This document shows positions 44,002 to 52,918 of a stretch of 64,000 nt of DNA, piece by piece. The translations under genes were made by a program, and so were the position numbers. Numbering within the stretch: the stretch's first letter is position 1; every line of letters begins with the position of its first letter. The DNA comes from Candidatus Altimarinota bacterium (GTDB lineage Bacteria > Patescibacteriota > Gracilibacteria > UBA4473). The DNA lies in NCBI GenBank assembly GCA_023143095.1, contig JAGLIF010000004.1, positions 1 through 64,000 on the forward strand, written 5' to 3'. The notes below the pieces were generated by a model. That model was not told where the DNA came from and ran no database searches. It saw only the letters and a program-made list of their open reading frames with translations.

Positions 44002-44108
44002 TAAAAAGAACCAAAAAGTCTTGAGGGTAAAAAAACTCGCTAAGAGAAATTATTTACCCAAGATTTATTTTTTGTGTCGCTCAAACACGGTTTTACCCTC
44101 AAACTCCC
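44002..44108 (-). repeat. 107-bp three-way-junction element, copy 3
   Basis: Inverse orientation, inside the second 416-bp unit. The arms GAGGGTAAAAAAACTCGC and GTTTTACCCTC are restored to consensus here. Confidence 0.75.
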
Positions 44109-44202
44109 AAAGCTTACTTTCCTCTTGTATTATCATCCTGTTTTCGAGTTCGAACTTGGGGGACTTAAAGTTCGAACTCTATACACTAATCTTCTTTGTA
44201 GT

Positions 44203-44240
44203 TATGTACTTATTATAATCATGATTATAATAAGTACATA
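44203..44240. repeat. 38-bp perfect palindrome, copy 2
   Basis: Identical to 43787-43824. Confidence 0.9.
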
Positions 44241-44250
44241 ATATCATCAA

Positions 44251-44460
44251 ATAATTGTCTTCCCGTTCTTGAAACGGGATCTACGATATTTTCCTTTTCT
44301 CATTATAAAAAAAAGACAGAAATCCTGAATCAAGTTCAGGACGACAGTAGTGTCGTTCTGCCACCCCCAAGTTCGAACTCATAGAGTTCGAACTCTATAC
44401 ACCAATCTTCTTTGTAATTAGTTTTCCTTTTTGTTTTTATCAGCGGTTGCTATACTAACT
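44251..44460. repeat. Partial third repeat unit: modules C and B, palindrome, MITE end
   Basis: ATAATTGTCTTCCCG restarts the 416-bp unit, then the sequence switches to module C (TTCTTGAAACGGGATCTACG), module B in inverse orientation (about 44317-44356), a palindrome AGTTCGAACTC / GAGTTCGAACT (44370-44394) and a right MITE end TTTTTATCAGCGGTTGC (about 44435). No gene was found. Confidence 0.7.
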
Positions 44461-44488
44461 ATACAAAAATAACTTACTCAATTATTAA

Positions 44489-45553
44489 ATGTATTTTGAT
44501 TCTGCTGCTACCACACCACTCGATCAACGCGTAAAAAACGCAATGATTGATGTTATGGATGTTTTTGGTAATGAAAATTCAAAACATTGTTATGGCTTTG
44601 AGTCACGAAAGGCAATCGATACCTCACTTGCCAAAATAGCTAAAATCTTAAAGGTTTCTCCCGATCAAATTTTCATCACTTATTCTGGAACCGATGCAAA
44701 TCGCCGTGCCATTACTTCTAGTGCAAAACGATTTGGCAATGAAAACCTCTATTGTTCTGCAGTGGAACATAGTTCTATTTCAGACGAAATTTTGAAACAA
44801 AATACCTTTGATCCACGCGGAAAAAATTGGGAAAAACTACAAGAAAAAAACCCCAAATTTCTCGCTCTCATGCATGCTAACTCTGAAACAGGCGCTATTT
44901 ATGACGGCAAAATGTTAAGAGAAATGTTTCCAAAAGCGTTTATATTGCGAGATTATGCTCAAAGTTTTGCCAAAGGGATTCTGCCAGATTTCGAAAATTG
45001 TGATTTCGGAACTTTCGCTCCATCCAAGTTTTACGGTCCAAAAATGATTGGACTAATTTACCTAAAAAACCCCGAGAACTTTCCAGAAATATCCAAAGAC
45101 AGTCATACCAAAAATGTGTACCAAATTGTTGGCATGTCCAAAAGTTTTGAAATCTGGAATCAAGAGAAAGAAGTAAATCAAAAAAAACTAAAAAAATGGC
45201 AAACGCAAATAGAAGATTTTATCACTCAAAATATTCCAGACTATAAAATACACGAAAAAAATAACCCACGCGTAACAGGACTATTTAGTGTGGCTTTTAA
45301 GGGAATTCGTGGCGGTGAGCTAATGACAATCTTATCGAATGAAGAAGGCATTGGTATCTCTACTGGTGCTGCCTGCACTTCCGACATTCTCAGTGCAACT
45401 AGAATTTTGAAATACATTGAACATGACCACACTTGGCAATTTCCAATACGCATCGGACTGCATAAATTTTTGACTGACAAAATGGTAACTGATTTTTGTG
45501 AGATTTTAGCGCATTATATCAAAGAAATACGAAAACAAGGCTCTAGTCGATAA
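44489..45553 (+). CDS. Cysteine desulfurase (NifS/IscS-type, PLP-dependent)
   Basis: Starts MYFDSAATTPLDQRVKNAM, the family N-terminus. The PLP region includes LMHANSETGAIYDG and RDYAQSFAKG; the PLP lysine is in APSKFYGPKM, where the usual His before Lys is Ser. The active-site loop GAACTSDILSATRIL contains the catalytic Cys. The length is 354 aa, a little short. It removes sulfur from cysteine for Fe-S clusters or tRNA thiolation. No iscU or thiolase gene is adjacent, so its partner is unknown. Confidence 0.9.
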   Translation: MYFDSAATTPLDQRVKNAMIDVMDVFGNENSKHCYGFESRKAIDTSLAKIAKILKVSPDQIFITYSGTDANRRAITSSAKRFGNENLYCSAVEHSSISDEILKQNTFDPRGKNWEKLQEKNPKFLALMHANSETGAIYDGKMLREMFPKAFILRDYAQSFAKGILPDFENCDFGTFAPSKFYGPKMIGLIYLKNPENFPEISKDSHTKNVYQIVGMSKSFEIWNQEKEVNQKKLKKWQTQIEDFITQNIPDYKIHEKNNPRVTGLFSVAFKGIRGGELMTILSNEEGIGISTGAACTSDILSATRILKYIEHDHTWQFPIRIGLHKFLTDKMVTDFCEILAHYIKEIRKQGSSR

Positions 45554-45578
45554 AAATTCATTTTTTGGATAGCATAAA

Positions 45579-45956
45579 TTAAAAATCATCCATTCCGATA
45601 TTCTCAACATGTTCACAAAAGATTTTATTATTTTTTACTTCCAGAAAAATAGCATCAATCTGAAAAGCTGGCATTTCAGCTAAGTGTAATTTTTTAAAAA
45701 AATAAGCAGAAATTGCACTGAGCATTTTCATGATTTTAAATCGTGTTACCGATTCCTTTATATTGGATAGACTGTTATATGTTCTGGTTTTTACTTCTAC
45801 AAAAACATAATTTTTCGTTTGTGGATTTTTGAAAATAAGATCGATTTCACCACCTTGCGCATAGAAATTTTTTTCGATAAAAACCAAGCCTTTCTTTATC
45901 AAATATTTTGCAGCAATGGCTTCTCCTTTGTTTCCTAAAATTTTTTTAGCATCCAT
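45579..45956 (-). CDS. YraN/UPF0102 family, endonuclease-like protein
   Basis: The 125-aa product starts MDAKKILGNKGEAIAAKYLI and contains FYAQGGEIDLIFKN and YVFVEVKTRTY, the UPF0102 pattern resembling the PD-(D/E)XK active site (E..GEIDLI..VFVEVK). Its biological role is unsettled; it often accompanies rnhB. It converges with the cysteine desulfurase. Confidence 0.92.
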   Translation of the reverse strand: MDAKKILGNKGEAIAAKYLIKKGLVFIEKNFYAQGGEIDLIFKNPQTKNYVFVEVKTRTYNSLSNIKESVTRFKIMKMLSAISAYFFKKLHLAEMPAFQIDAIFLEVKNNKIFCEHVENIGMDDF

Positions 45957-46558
45957 AAAGAAAAAAGAGTGATATTTTTCACATATTCCACAAAAAGAAT
46001 TCTTTTAAAAAGAGGTTTTCTTCATTTAGCTTTAATAATGAAGGAGAAATTTTTCCCTCATTTCTGCACCCTCTCCTCATCCCTGCGTAGGCAGGAACCA
46101 ATTCTCTGTCTTCCCCACATAAAACAATGTCTTCCCGTTCTTGAAACGGGATCTACGATATTTTGCATTTGTCCTCATCTTTGTTTTTACTTCCCCCTCA
46201 TTCCTGCCTCTCCGCCCTCATCCCTGCGTAGGCAGGGATCTATTTTACAGTGATTCATTTCATTCTTTTTATAACTTAAAAAGAACCAAAAAGTTTTGAG
46301 GGTAAAATAACTCGCTAAGAAGAGTTATTTACCACAAATTTATTTTTCATGTCGCTCAAACACGGTTTTACCCTCAAACTCCCAAGTCTTACTTTTTTGT
46401 AGATAATTTTCTATGAAAAAAGACAGAGATCCTGAATCAAGTTCAGAACGACAATCTTTTTTCTCTCCTCCTTCTTGCCCTCCTTCCTGCACCCTCTCCT
46501 CCTTCCTGCGAAGGCAGGAATCCATTTCCTTTACATGAAAAATTGATAAAATAAAAAT
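45957..46558. repeat. Repeat-rich intergenic region
   Basis: Contains module A hairpins (CCTGCGTAGGCAGG at about 46082-46095, again near 46217-46230 and CCTGCGAAGGCAGG near 46497-46510), module C in inverse orientation (about 46136-46162), the 107-bp element in inverse orientation (46277-46383) and module B in inverse orientation (about 46427-46453). ORFs here are spurious translations of repeats. Confidence 0.8.
46277..46383 (-). repeat. 107-bp three-way-junction element, copy 4
   Basis: Inverse orientation: AAAAAGAACCAAAAAGTTTT, GAGGGTAAAATAACTCGC and GGTTTTACCCTCAAACTCCC. One of the more diverged copies. Confidence 0.75.
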
Positions 46559-47362
46559 ATGAAAATAATCTCTTGGAATGTAAACGGACTTCGAGCGGTA
46601 AAACGAAAAGGCGAACTAGATAACCTTTTAGATAACTATAATCCTGATATTTTACTCCTACAAGAAACCAAATCCAAACCTGAACAATTATCAGAAAAAT
46701 TGGTGAATCATCCTGATTATCTACAATTTTATAATTCTGCCGAACGCCCAGGTTATGCAGGAACATCCATCTGGATAAAAAAGACCTGTGAAGAAATCTT
46801 TTCTAACGAAAACTCTCCCATGGAATTTTCAGATGGAATGCCAGATTTTACAGATAATGAAGGGCGTATTTCTAGAATTGATTTTCAAAGAGGAAACGAT
46901 GCTTTTTCCATTCTGGGTATCTATTTCCCCAATGGTGGCAAATCCCAAAAAGCATGGGAAGAGAAATTAGTATTTTATGAAAAGTTTTTGAACTATACTA
47001 ATACCCTCCGATCTGAAGGAAAAATCGTAATCTGGGGAGGAGATGTAAACTGTGCACACGAGGAAATCGATCTAGCTCGACCTAAAAATAATATGAAATC
47101 CATTGGGTTCTTGCCCGAAGAACGCACCTGGATTTCCAAGTGTATCAAACAAGGCTGGATAGATATTTGGCGAAAAACCAATCCCAAGACGGCTGATGTG
47201 TATTCTTGGTGGCATGTGATTACTCGTTCCCGCCTGAGAAATGTTGGATGGCGGATTGATTATTTTTTTTGTGACGAGAAATTTTTCCCAAAAGTTAAAA
47301 AAATTGAGTATCTCAATAATCAAATGGGATCTGATCACTGTCCAGTGATGTTAGAGGTTTAA
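46559..47362 (+). CDS. xth: Exodeoxyribonuclease III
   Basis: An EEP-family nuclease of 267 aa: MKIISWNVNGLRAVKRKG, LLQETKSKPEQL (metal Glu), GYAGTSIWIK, GGDVNCAHEEIDLARPK, WWHVITRSRLRNVGWRIDYF and the final SDHCPVML with the catalytic Asp-His. It acts as an AP endonuclease and 3' exonuclease in base excision repair. It is isolated between repeat regions. The sequence before the ATG (ATTGATAAAATAAAAAT) again resembles the MITE end. Confidence 0.96.
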   Translation: MKIISWNVNGLRAVKRKGELDNLLDNYNPDILLLQETKSKPEQLSEKLVNHPDYLQFYNSAERPGYAGTSIWIKKTCEEIFSNENSPMEFSDGMPDFTDNEGRISRIDFQRGNDAFSILGIYFPNGGKSQKAWEEKLVFYEKFLNYTNTLRSEGKIVIWGGDVNCAHEEIDLARPKNNMKSIGFLPEERTWISKCIKQGWIDIWRKTNPKTADVYSWWHVITRSRLRNVGWRIDYFFCDEKFFPKVKKIEYLNNQMGSDHCPVMLEV

Positions 47363-47484
47363 CTAAAGGAAACACTGATAAAAACAAAAAGGACAAAATA
47401 ATATACCCTTTTCGTACAAAAAAATAATCTTAAAATCTTGATTTTTTTCTTACGAGTTTATTAAATCAGCGTTTCCTTTAAGGA
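47363..47484. repeat. MITE-like element with GGAAAC termini, short form
   Basis: Left end TAAAGGAAACACTGATAAAA (about 47368-47387) and right end TTATTAAATCAGCGTTTCC (about 47459-47477) are near-perfect inverted repeats. The interior is A/T-rich with no ORF. It is shorter than the 183-bp form. The rest of the gap to 47554 holds a module A fragment and no gene. Confidence 0.7.
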
Positions 47485-47554
47485 GCCTCCGCAGGAATGA
47501 GAGAATGAAATAAGAGTTCAAACTCGAAAACAATGAGTTTTTCAGTGTTTCCCT

Positions 47555-48649
47555 TTAATTGTTAAATTTGAAATGCATCACATCTCCATCTTTAACGATA
47601 TAAGTCTTGCCTTCCATCCTCATTTTTCCTGCTTCTTTGGCTCCCCCTTCTCCTTCATATTGTACAAAATCTTCATATGCAATTACATCTGCTTTAATAA
47701 ATCCTTTTTCAAAATCCGTGTGAATTTCTCCTGCCGCTTGCGGAGCTGTCGCGCCTTTTCTGATAGTCCATGCTCTCACTTCTTGCACACCAGCGGTAAA
47801 ATAACTCTGCAAACCTAGTAACTCAAAGGCTTTCTGAATCAAATTCTCAAGCCCTGATTTTGTTGTTCCAATCTCTGCTAAAAACTCATGTGCTTCTTCA
47901 TCGGACAAATCAACTAATTCTGACTCTATTTGAGCACAAACCGAAAGAACTGGAATCTCAGGACGAAGAGACATTTTTCCACGAAAATCTGATTCATTAA
48001 AATACATAAAATGATCTTCTGAAGCATTTGCCACAACCAAAAACTTTTTCTCCGTTAATAAATTAAATTTATGAAAGAATTTCTCTTCTTCTTCTGAAAT
48101 ATCCAAAGAACTCGCCAACTGATTACTTTCTAATGCAATTTTTACTTTTTGTAATAGTTCCAATTCTTTTTTCGCATCCTTATCTCCTGTTTTAGCTTTT
48201 CTTCCTACTCGTTCAATTTGCCGATCTACACTTTCTAAATCTGCTAAAATCAATTCTGTCAAAATCACTTCAAGATCCGATTTTGGATCAACTTTCCCTG
48301 CTACATGATGAATTTCTGAAGATTCAAAATCCCGTAAAACATGACAAATAGCGTTACATTCTCTGATATGAGATAAAAATTTATTTCCTAACCCCTCCCC
48401 CTTGCTCGCTCCAGCCACTAATCCAGCAATATCGACAAATTCTACCGTTGATCTTTGCACTCTTTCTGGATTTACAATAGATGCCAACTTGTCCACACGC
48501 ATATCAGGCACTGGCACAATTCCGATATTTGGATCAATCGTACAAAATGGAAAATTCTGTGCATCAGCTTGAGCAGATTTAGTCAAAGCATTAAAAAGTG
48601 TTGATTTCCCTACATTCGGCAAGCCAACTATTCCAATTTTGATGTTCAT
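47555..48649 (-). CDS. ychF: Ribosome-binding ATPase YchF
   Basis: An Obg-family P-loop protein of 364 aa: G1 GIVGLPNVGKSTLFNALTKS, G3 VDIAGLVAGASKGEGLGNKF, a helical hairpin, and a C-terminal TGS-like domain (RAWTIRKGATAPQAAGEIHT). It hydrolyses ATP in preference to GTP and associates with ribosomes. It is transcribed leftward from a promoter TTGAAA-16-TATTAA (48688-48715 on the plus strand). Confidence 0.97.
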   Translation of the reverse strand: MNIKIGIVGLPNVGKSTLFNALTKSAQADAQNFPFCTIDPNIGIVPVPDMRVDKLASIVNPERVQRSTVEFVDIAGLVAGASKGEGLGNKFLSHIRECNAICHVLRDFESSEIHHVAGKVDPKSDLEVILTELILADLESVDRQIERVGRKAKTGDKDAKKELELLQKVKIALESNQLASSLDISEEEEKFFHKFNLLTEKKFLVVANASEDHFMYFNESDFRGKMSLRPEIPVLSVCAQIESELVDLSDEEAHEFLAEIGTTKSGLENLIQKAFELLGLQSYFTAGVQEVRAWTIRKGATAPQAAGEIHTDFEKGFIKADVIAYEDFVQYEGEGGAKEAGKMRMEGKTYIVKDGDVMHFKFNN

Positions 48650-48687
48650 TTTTAAATGTGAAAAATTAATATTTCGCGTTTATATTC

Positions 48688-48715
48688 TTAATACCCCAAA
48701 TTAATAATCTTTCAA
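48688..48715 (-). promoter_or_regulatory. Promoter of ychF
   Basis: On the minus strand TTGAAA (complement of 48710-48715), 16 bp, TATTAA (complement of 48688-48693), ending about 38 bases before the ATG at 48649. A moderate match. Confidence 0.45.
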
Positions 48716-48747
48716 GCAAGTCCAAACTTGAAAAAACAAAAAATCTT

Positions 48748-48776
48748 TTGACAAAAAATTCTAAAGAATACAAAAT
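48748..48776 (+). promoter_or_regulatory. Candidate promoter of the structured RNA
   Basis: TTGACA at 48748-48753 is a perfect -35; CAAAAT at 48771-48776 (17-bp spacing) or TACAAA at 48769-48774 (15-bp) could be the -10. It lies just before the folded segment at 48788. Confidence 0.4.
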
Positions 48777-48787
48777 GTATTCAACTA

Positions 48788-48950
48788 GAGTGTACGATAT
48801 TTTCTTAGATGCTTCTTCTTCCAATCAATTCTCCTCGGGATTGGAAATTTTGTCTCCCGTGGGAGGCAGAAAACCACACCCACTTAACAAATAGGGGAAA
48901 AGAGTTTCTAAGAAAAAACGGCATTTTGGTGTGTCTACTCGTTTTTTTTA
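48788..48950 (+). ncRNA. Candidate structured RNA of about 160 nt, class unknown
   Basis: Several helices nest correctly: GAGTGTA (48788-48794) with TCTACTC (48934-48940); a perfect 10-bp helix TTTTCTTAGA (48800-48809) with TCTAAGAAAA (48907-48916); a hairpin TTCCAATC / GATTGGAA (48819-48826/48839-48846); and a hairpin TGTCTCC-CGTG-GGAGGCA (48851-48868). The fold is followed by TTTTTTTT (about 48942-48949), like an intrinsic terminator tail. A TTGACA lies about 40 bases upstream. No known class (tmRNA, RNase P, SRP, 6S) could be matched by eye. Confidence 0.45.
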
Positions 48951-48955
48951 TCCGT

Positions 48956-49207
48956 CTAATCACAAAAACCACCTCTTTTAGAAAGGTATAAGGAAACTTT
49001 ATCCTTTATATTCTGAAGATCTTCAGGAGACCCTTTTTCTATTACTTCTTCAATAGAAAATATTCCCTTGCTAGTCTTTATCCTCAAATTATCAATAACA
49101 CCTTTTCCACAAGTATCTTCTGCAAAAGCTTGATGCGATATTACTTCTTTAACTAAAAATTTCCTTTGTTCCTCTTCAATTGAATTAACAGCTTGTCTTT
49201 CTTCCAT
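48956..49207 (-). CDS. Unknown small protein (83 aa)
   Basis: The ATG at 49207 opens 83 codons (MEERQAVNSIEEEQRKFLVK) ending in KRGGFCD. The product is charged and probably helical, with SIEEVIEKGSPEDLQNIKDK in the middle and Cys residues at about 33 and 82; no domain was recognised. There is no signal peptide. It ends 6 bases from the candidate structured RNA and faces it. Codon use and length are plausible for a real gene, but only the ORF supports it. Confidence 0.5.
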   Translation of the reverse strand: MEERQAVNSIEEEQRKFLVKEVISHQAFAEDTCGKGVIDNLRIKTSKGIFSIEEVIEKGSPEDLQNIKDKVSLYLSKRGGFCD

Positions 49208-49292
49208 AATATTTTGGAGTTATAATTTATCACATGGTAAGAATAACTTTCATTTTTGTCAAAATGTATTTACCAAAAAACAGCTTTTCATA

Positions 49293-49371
49293 TTAAGGAG
49301 ACTCTGATAAATAACATTCTTTGGAAAAAGAGTTATTTTTAGTTAGAGTTTATTTATAAAAGTTTCCTTAA
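49293..49371. repeat. 79-bp MITE-like inverted-repeat element
   Basis: TTAAGGAGACTCTGATAAAT at the left and TTTATAAAAGTTTCCTTAA at the right form terminal repeats ending in TTAA. The interior TTGGAAAAAGAGTTATTTTT is shared with 36264-36283. It sits 42 bases upstream of the PBP1A start. Confidence 0.7.
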
Positions 49372-49413
49372 AACCATTGCACAAAACAAAATTTTCCTTA
49401 AAAATATCTTTAC

Positions 49414-52400
49414 ATGCGAATAAGAAATTTTCGTCGAAAAAGGAAAGGAATTTCATGGATAAAAGAAAAACTTTTTCATAAAAAACAAAAAAGATTTTCT
49501 TTTAAAAAGATTTTTCTTGTTGGAAGTGGCTTATTGATTGCTTTTCTTTTTTTGTATGGAAGTTTTTTCTTACCTTCAGTAAGTGAAGCTGATCAACTCA
49601 GTTTTGTCGAATCTACCATTATTTATGATCGAGCAGCACTAGCAAAGATTGAGAAAAATCCTCAATCCGACCTCACTGAAAATGTACTTTATGTTATTCA
49701 TGGAGAAGAAAATCGAGAATATCTCCCTTTGTCGGAAATCTCCCCTTGGATTACTAAAGCAACTTTAGCTATTGAAGATAATCGATTTTATTCTCATTTT
49801 GGATTTGATGTTTTTGGTTTGACAAATGCTATACTAGGACAGTTTGGTATTGGTACCCCACGAGGTGGATCTACTATTACACAACAGTTAGTAAAAAATA
49901 CTTTTTTAAGTCGAGAACGAACTATTACTCGTAAATTCAAAGAAATTCTTCTATCCATAAAAATGGAGTGGAATTATGAAAAAGATGATATTTTAGAACT
50001 CTATCTCAACAAAATCCCTTATGGTTCTAATTCACACGGAATTGAGGCTGCTGCTAAAACTTTTTTTGGAAAATCATCTAGAGATTTAACACTAGCTGAG
50101 AGTGTTATCTTGGCAAGTCTCCCTAGAGCTCCTACAAAATTTTCTCCTTATGGATCTAATAAAGATCTTTTGATGGGCTTTTATGAATTAAATAAAGATA
50201 CTGGTGAAAAATCCTATAAAAAAGGTCGAAAAGATCTTGTTCTTGAGCGAATGCTTGATCTAAAAATGATCACATTTGAGCAATTCAAACAAGCTTTTGC
50301 AGAAACAAAAGAGCTCGAATTCAAACGAGCACAAACGGATATCAGAGCTCCACATTTTGTCTTTTATGTACGAGAAAAACTTGAAGAAAAGTTTGGAAAA
50401 GAATTTCTCAGGCAAGGAGGATTAAAGATTTTCACCACTCTTGATCCAGAATTACAAACTCGTGCCGAAGAAATCATTCAAACTAAGTCCGCCCACTACT
50501 CTGGAACTTATGGTGCAAAAAATGTAGCACTGGTTTCTATACAAAACGAAACTGGGGAAATTTTATCTTATGTTGGAGGAAAAGATTTTTTTGATGAAGA
50601 AAATGACGGACAAGTCGATGTCCTTACTTCTCGAAGACAACCTGGCTCAAGTTTCAAACCTTTGACCTATGCAACCGCTTTCGAAAATGGATATACTCCA
50701 TCAACCGTATTATTTGATGTAGAAACCGATTTTGGAGGTAATTATACTCCTCAAAACTTTGACGGAATCTTTCATGGTCCTGTTTCTGCTAGACAAGCAT
50801 TGAATGAAAGCTTGAATATTCCAGCTGTAAAAATGGCCTTTTTAGCAACTCCTAAAAAAATCTTAGAAAATGCAAAAAAACTTGGTATAAAAGTTGAAGG
50901 AAATGCAAAGAGACACCAAGTAGGATTAGGACTTGGCGTTGCTGAAATCGAACCGCTTTCTCACATCAATTCTTTTCAAGTTTTCGCTGGAGACGGCAGT
51001 TGGTTCGAACCTTCTGCTATTTTGGAAATTCATAATTCGACAGGTACTATTTTGGAAAAAACTGATATTAAGAAGAAAAAGAAAGAGGGTTTAGATCCTG
51101 AAATTGCCGCTCTCATTCGCCATATTCTGACTGATGAATCTTCTAGACCTACCACCAATGATTTTGACTGGAATGTTCTGCTTCAGCTGGAAAAATGGAA
51201 TAATGGAGCCAAAACAGGAACTTCCAATCGAACCATAAAAAATCCAGAATTTAACAAGGAAGAACCAGAAGATGAAGAAAAAAATCCTAAATTTGTAACC
51301 GCTCCTGGAGATTCTTGGACTATTGGCTTTACCCCACATCTAATTACTGGCGTTTGGGTCGGAAATAATAGAGGAGAACCAATGAAAATTGGAGCTACTG
51401 GACTCGCTGTAGCAGCACCTATTTGGAAAAAATTTATGACTGATGCTCATGATATATTGGTCGAAAATGGAATTGATCCCAAAAAACTATATAATGAACC
51501 AATCCCTCTTAATGTTCGAAATATTAATAAGTTTTCTGGAAAACTCTCTTCTAATCTTACTCCCCCAAAACTCGTCAAAGAAGCCTTTTTTGCTAGTTTT
51601 TCTATTCCCGTAGAAACAGATAATTCTATTAAAATCATTGAAATTGATAAAATTTCTGGGCAACCTGCTACCAGTTACACTCCTTTTTATGCCCGAACAC
51701 AAAAACATGTTTTGAGTTTAAAATCCATTCGCCCCGATATGCCAAACTGGCAAAGTCCTGTGGAAGAATGGCTCAAAAAACACTCTCAATTTGCAACCAG
51801 TCTTGGTTCTATCACAGAAGAAAGTGATACCCCTCTTGAAAGTTCTTTTTCCGTTGATAGATTCTCTCGAATTAGTTCTCTACGAGATGATGTCCACAAT
51901 GATTTTACAAACAAAAATCCCCCAGTGATAAAAATCTTATCCCCGCGAAGTAGCGGAGAAGTTGCTCGTGGAGATATAGAAATAACCGTATCCGTTTCTG
52001 CAAGATTTGGAATGAAGGTTGTCGAATTTTATTTTGATGATCAACTTGTCGCAGATGAAACAAATCCTCCTTTCACAGGTAAATTCAAAATTCCAACCAA
52101 TGTTGAATTTAACAGTAAGCACACCATTCGCGCCGTTGCCATTGATAAATTACTCAATTACTCAGAAGAGGAAATTTCTGTCAAAATAACTCCTGATAAA
52201 AATGCTCCTGAAATTATTTTTTTAGGACCGATAGGAAACCAAAAAATACCGCTAAATTCTGAAATTCAAATCTTAGCAATTATTCGTGATTTTGAATCAC
52301 AAGTAAAAAAAGTTGAATTTTTTCTTGATGAACAATCCTTGGGAACTGTAACAAAACAACCTTTCTCTAAAAACTTCATCTCCAATGGAAAACTTGGTCG

Positions 52401-52767
52401 ACATTCTTTGAAAATTAAAGCGTGGGATGTACATGACAATGTTTCTGAAAAATCAATTCCTGTTATATTTGATAGAGAAAAATTATTAACAATAACTTCT
52501 CCTATAATTGAGAAAATCATAAAATATCGAAATTCTATCTCTATTGATCTCTCTTTTCCAGAAGCTGAAAATATAGAGTTTGCTGAGTTTTTGATTGTTC
52601 AAAATGAAACAGTCCTTTTCCATGAAAAATGGACGGATATAAAAAAATTCAGACAATTCCAAATTCCAAGAAATCTTTCTACCGGAAAAGCAAGAGTTCA
52701 ACTTTTTAGCAAACTAAAAGAGAATGATGGACTTTTATCAAGTCCTGAAAAATCCCTTGAATTTTAG
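49414..52767 (+). CDS. Bifunctional penicillin-binding protein 1A with Ig-like C-terminal domains
   Basis: The order is a basic cytoplasmic tail, a membrane helix (about 37-53), a GT51 transglycosylase (AIEDNRFYSHFGFD, GGSTITQQLVKN, EAAAKTFFGKSSRDLTLAES), a transpeptidase with the nucleophile in GSSFKP (about Ser412), SLN in NESLNIP and KTG at about 600-602, then two Ig-like modules (about 840-1020; PPVIKILSPRSSGEV and APEIIFLGPIG) in the C-terminal part. It polymerises and cross-links peptidoglycan outside the membrane. At 1117 aa it is much longer than most PBP1A proteins because of the tail, which may bind the wall or partners. Confidence 0.96.
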   Translation: MRIRNFRRKRKGISWIKEKLFHKKQKRFSFKKIFLVGSGLLIAFLFLYGSFFLPSVSEADQLSFVESTIIYDRAALAKIEKNPQSDLTENVLYVIHGEENREYLPLSEISPWITKATLAIEDNRFYSHFGFDVFGLTNAILGQFGIGTPRGGSTITQQLVKNTFLSRERTITRKFKEILLSIKMEWNYEKDDILELYLNKIPYGSNSHGIEAAAKTFFGKSSRDLTLAESVILASLPRAPTKFSPYGSNKDLLMGFYELNKDTGEKSYKKGRKDLVLERMLDLKMITFEQFKQAFAETKELEFKRAQTDIRAPHFVFYVREKLEEKFGKEFLRQGGLKIFTTLDPELQTRAEEIIQTKSAHYSGTYGAKNVALVSIQNETGEILSYVGGKDFFDEENDGQVDVLTSRRQPGSSFKPLTYATAFENGYTPSTVLFDVETDFGGNYTPQNFDGIFHGPVSARQALNESLNIPAVKMAFLATPKKILENAKKLGIKVEGNAKRHQVGLGLGVAEIEPLSHINSFQVFAGDGSWFEPSAILEIHNSTGTILEKTDIKKKKKEGLDPEIAALIRHILTDESSRPTTNDFDWNVLLQLEKWNNGAKTGTSNRTIKNPEFNKEEPEDEEKNPKFVTAPGDSWTIGFTPHLITGVWVGNNRGEPMKIGATGLAVAAPIWKKFMTDAHDILVENGIDPKKLYNEPIPLNVRNINKFSGKLSSNLTPPKLVKEAFFASFSIPVETDNSIKIIEIDKISGQPATSYTPFYARTQKHVLSLKSIRPDMPNWQSPVEEWLKKHSQFATSLGSITEESDTPLESSFSVDRFSRISSLRDDVHNDFTNKNPPVIKILSPRSSGEVARGDIEITVSVSARFGMKVVEFYFDDQLVADETNPPFTGKFKIPTNVEFNSKHTIRAVAIDKLLNYSEEEISVKITPDKNAPEIIFLGPIGNQKIPLNSEIQILAIIRDFESQVKKVEFFLDEQSLGTVTKQPFSKNFISNGKLGRHSLKIKAWDVHDNVSEKSIPVIFDREKLLTITSPIIEKIIKYRNSISIDLSFPEAENIEFAEFLIVQNETVLFHEKWTDIKKFRQFQIPRNLSTGKARVQLFSKLKENDGLLSSPEKSLEF

Positions 52768-52918
52768 ATAAATACATTCCTGTTTCACTCCCTCATTCCT
52801 AAATCCACCCCGAGTTCGAACTCCTAGAGTTCGAACTCTATATAAATGTCTTCCCGTTCTTGAAACGGGATCTACAACATTTTGCCTTCTTCTTTACGGG
52901 GGGGAAATCCCTTGAATT
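52768..52918. repeat. Palindrome and hairpin modules after the PBP1A gene
   Basis: GAGTTCGAACTC (52812-52823), CTA, GAGTTCGAACTC (52827-52838), followed by module C in inverse orientation (TTCTTGAAACGGGATCTAC, about 52857-52875). The palindrome is a candidate terminator for both converging genes. Confidence 0.7.

Larger units (their letters stand above)
43835..44250. repeat. 416-bp tandem repeat unit, copy 2
   Basis: About 98 percent identical to the unit at 43419-43834 by direct comparison, with no net insertion or deletion. It is followed at 44251 by the start of a third unit that soon diverges. Confidence 0.9.

Noticed and set aside
48809-48991. 60-codon ORF on the plus strand
   Set aside because: It lies within the candidate structured RNA and overlaps the end of the minus-strand 83-codon ORF; composition does not look like a protein.
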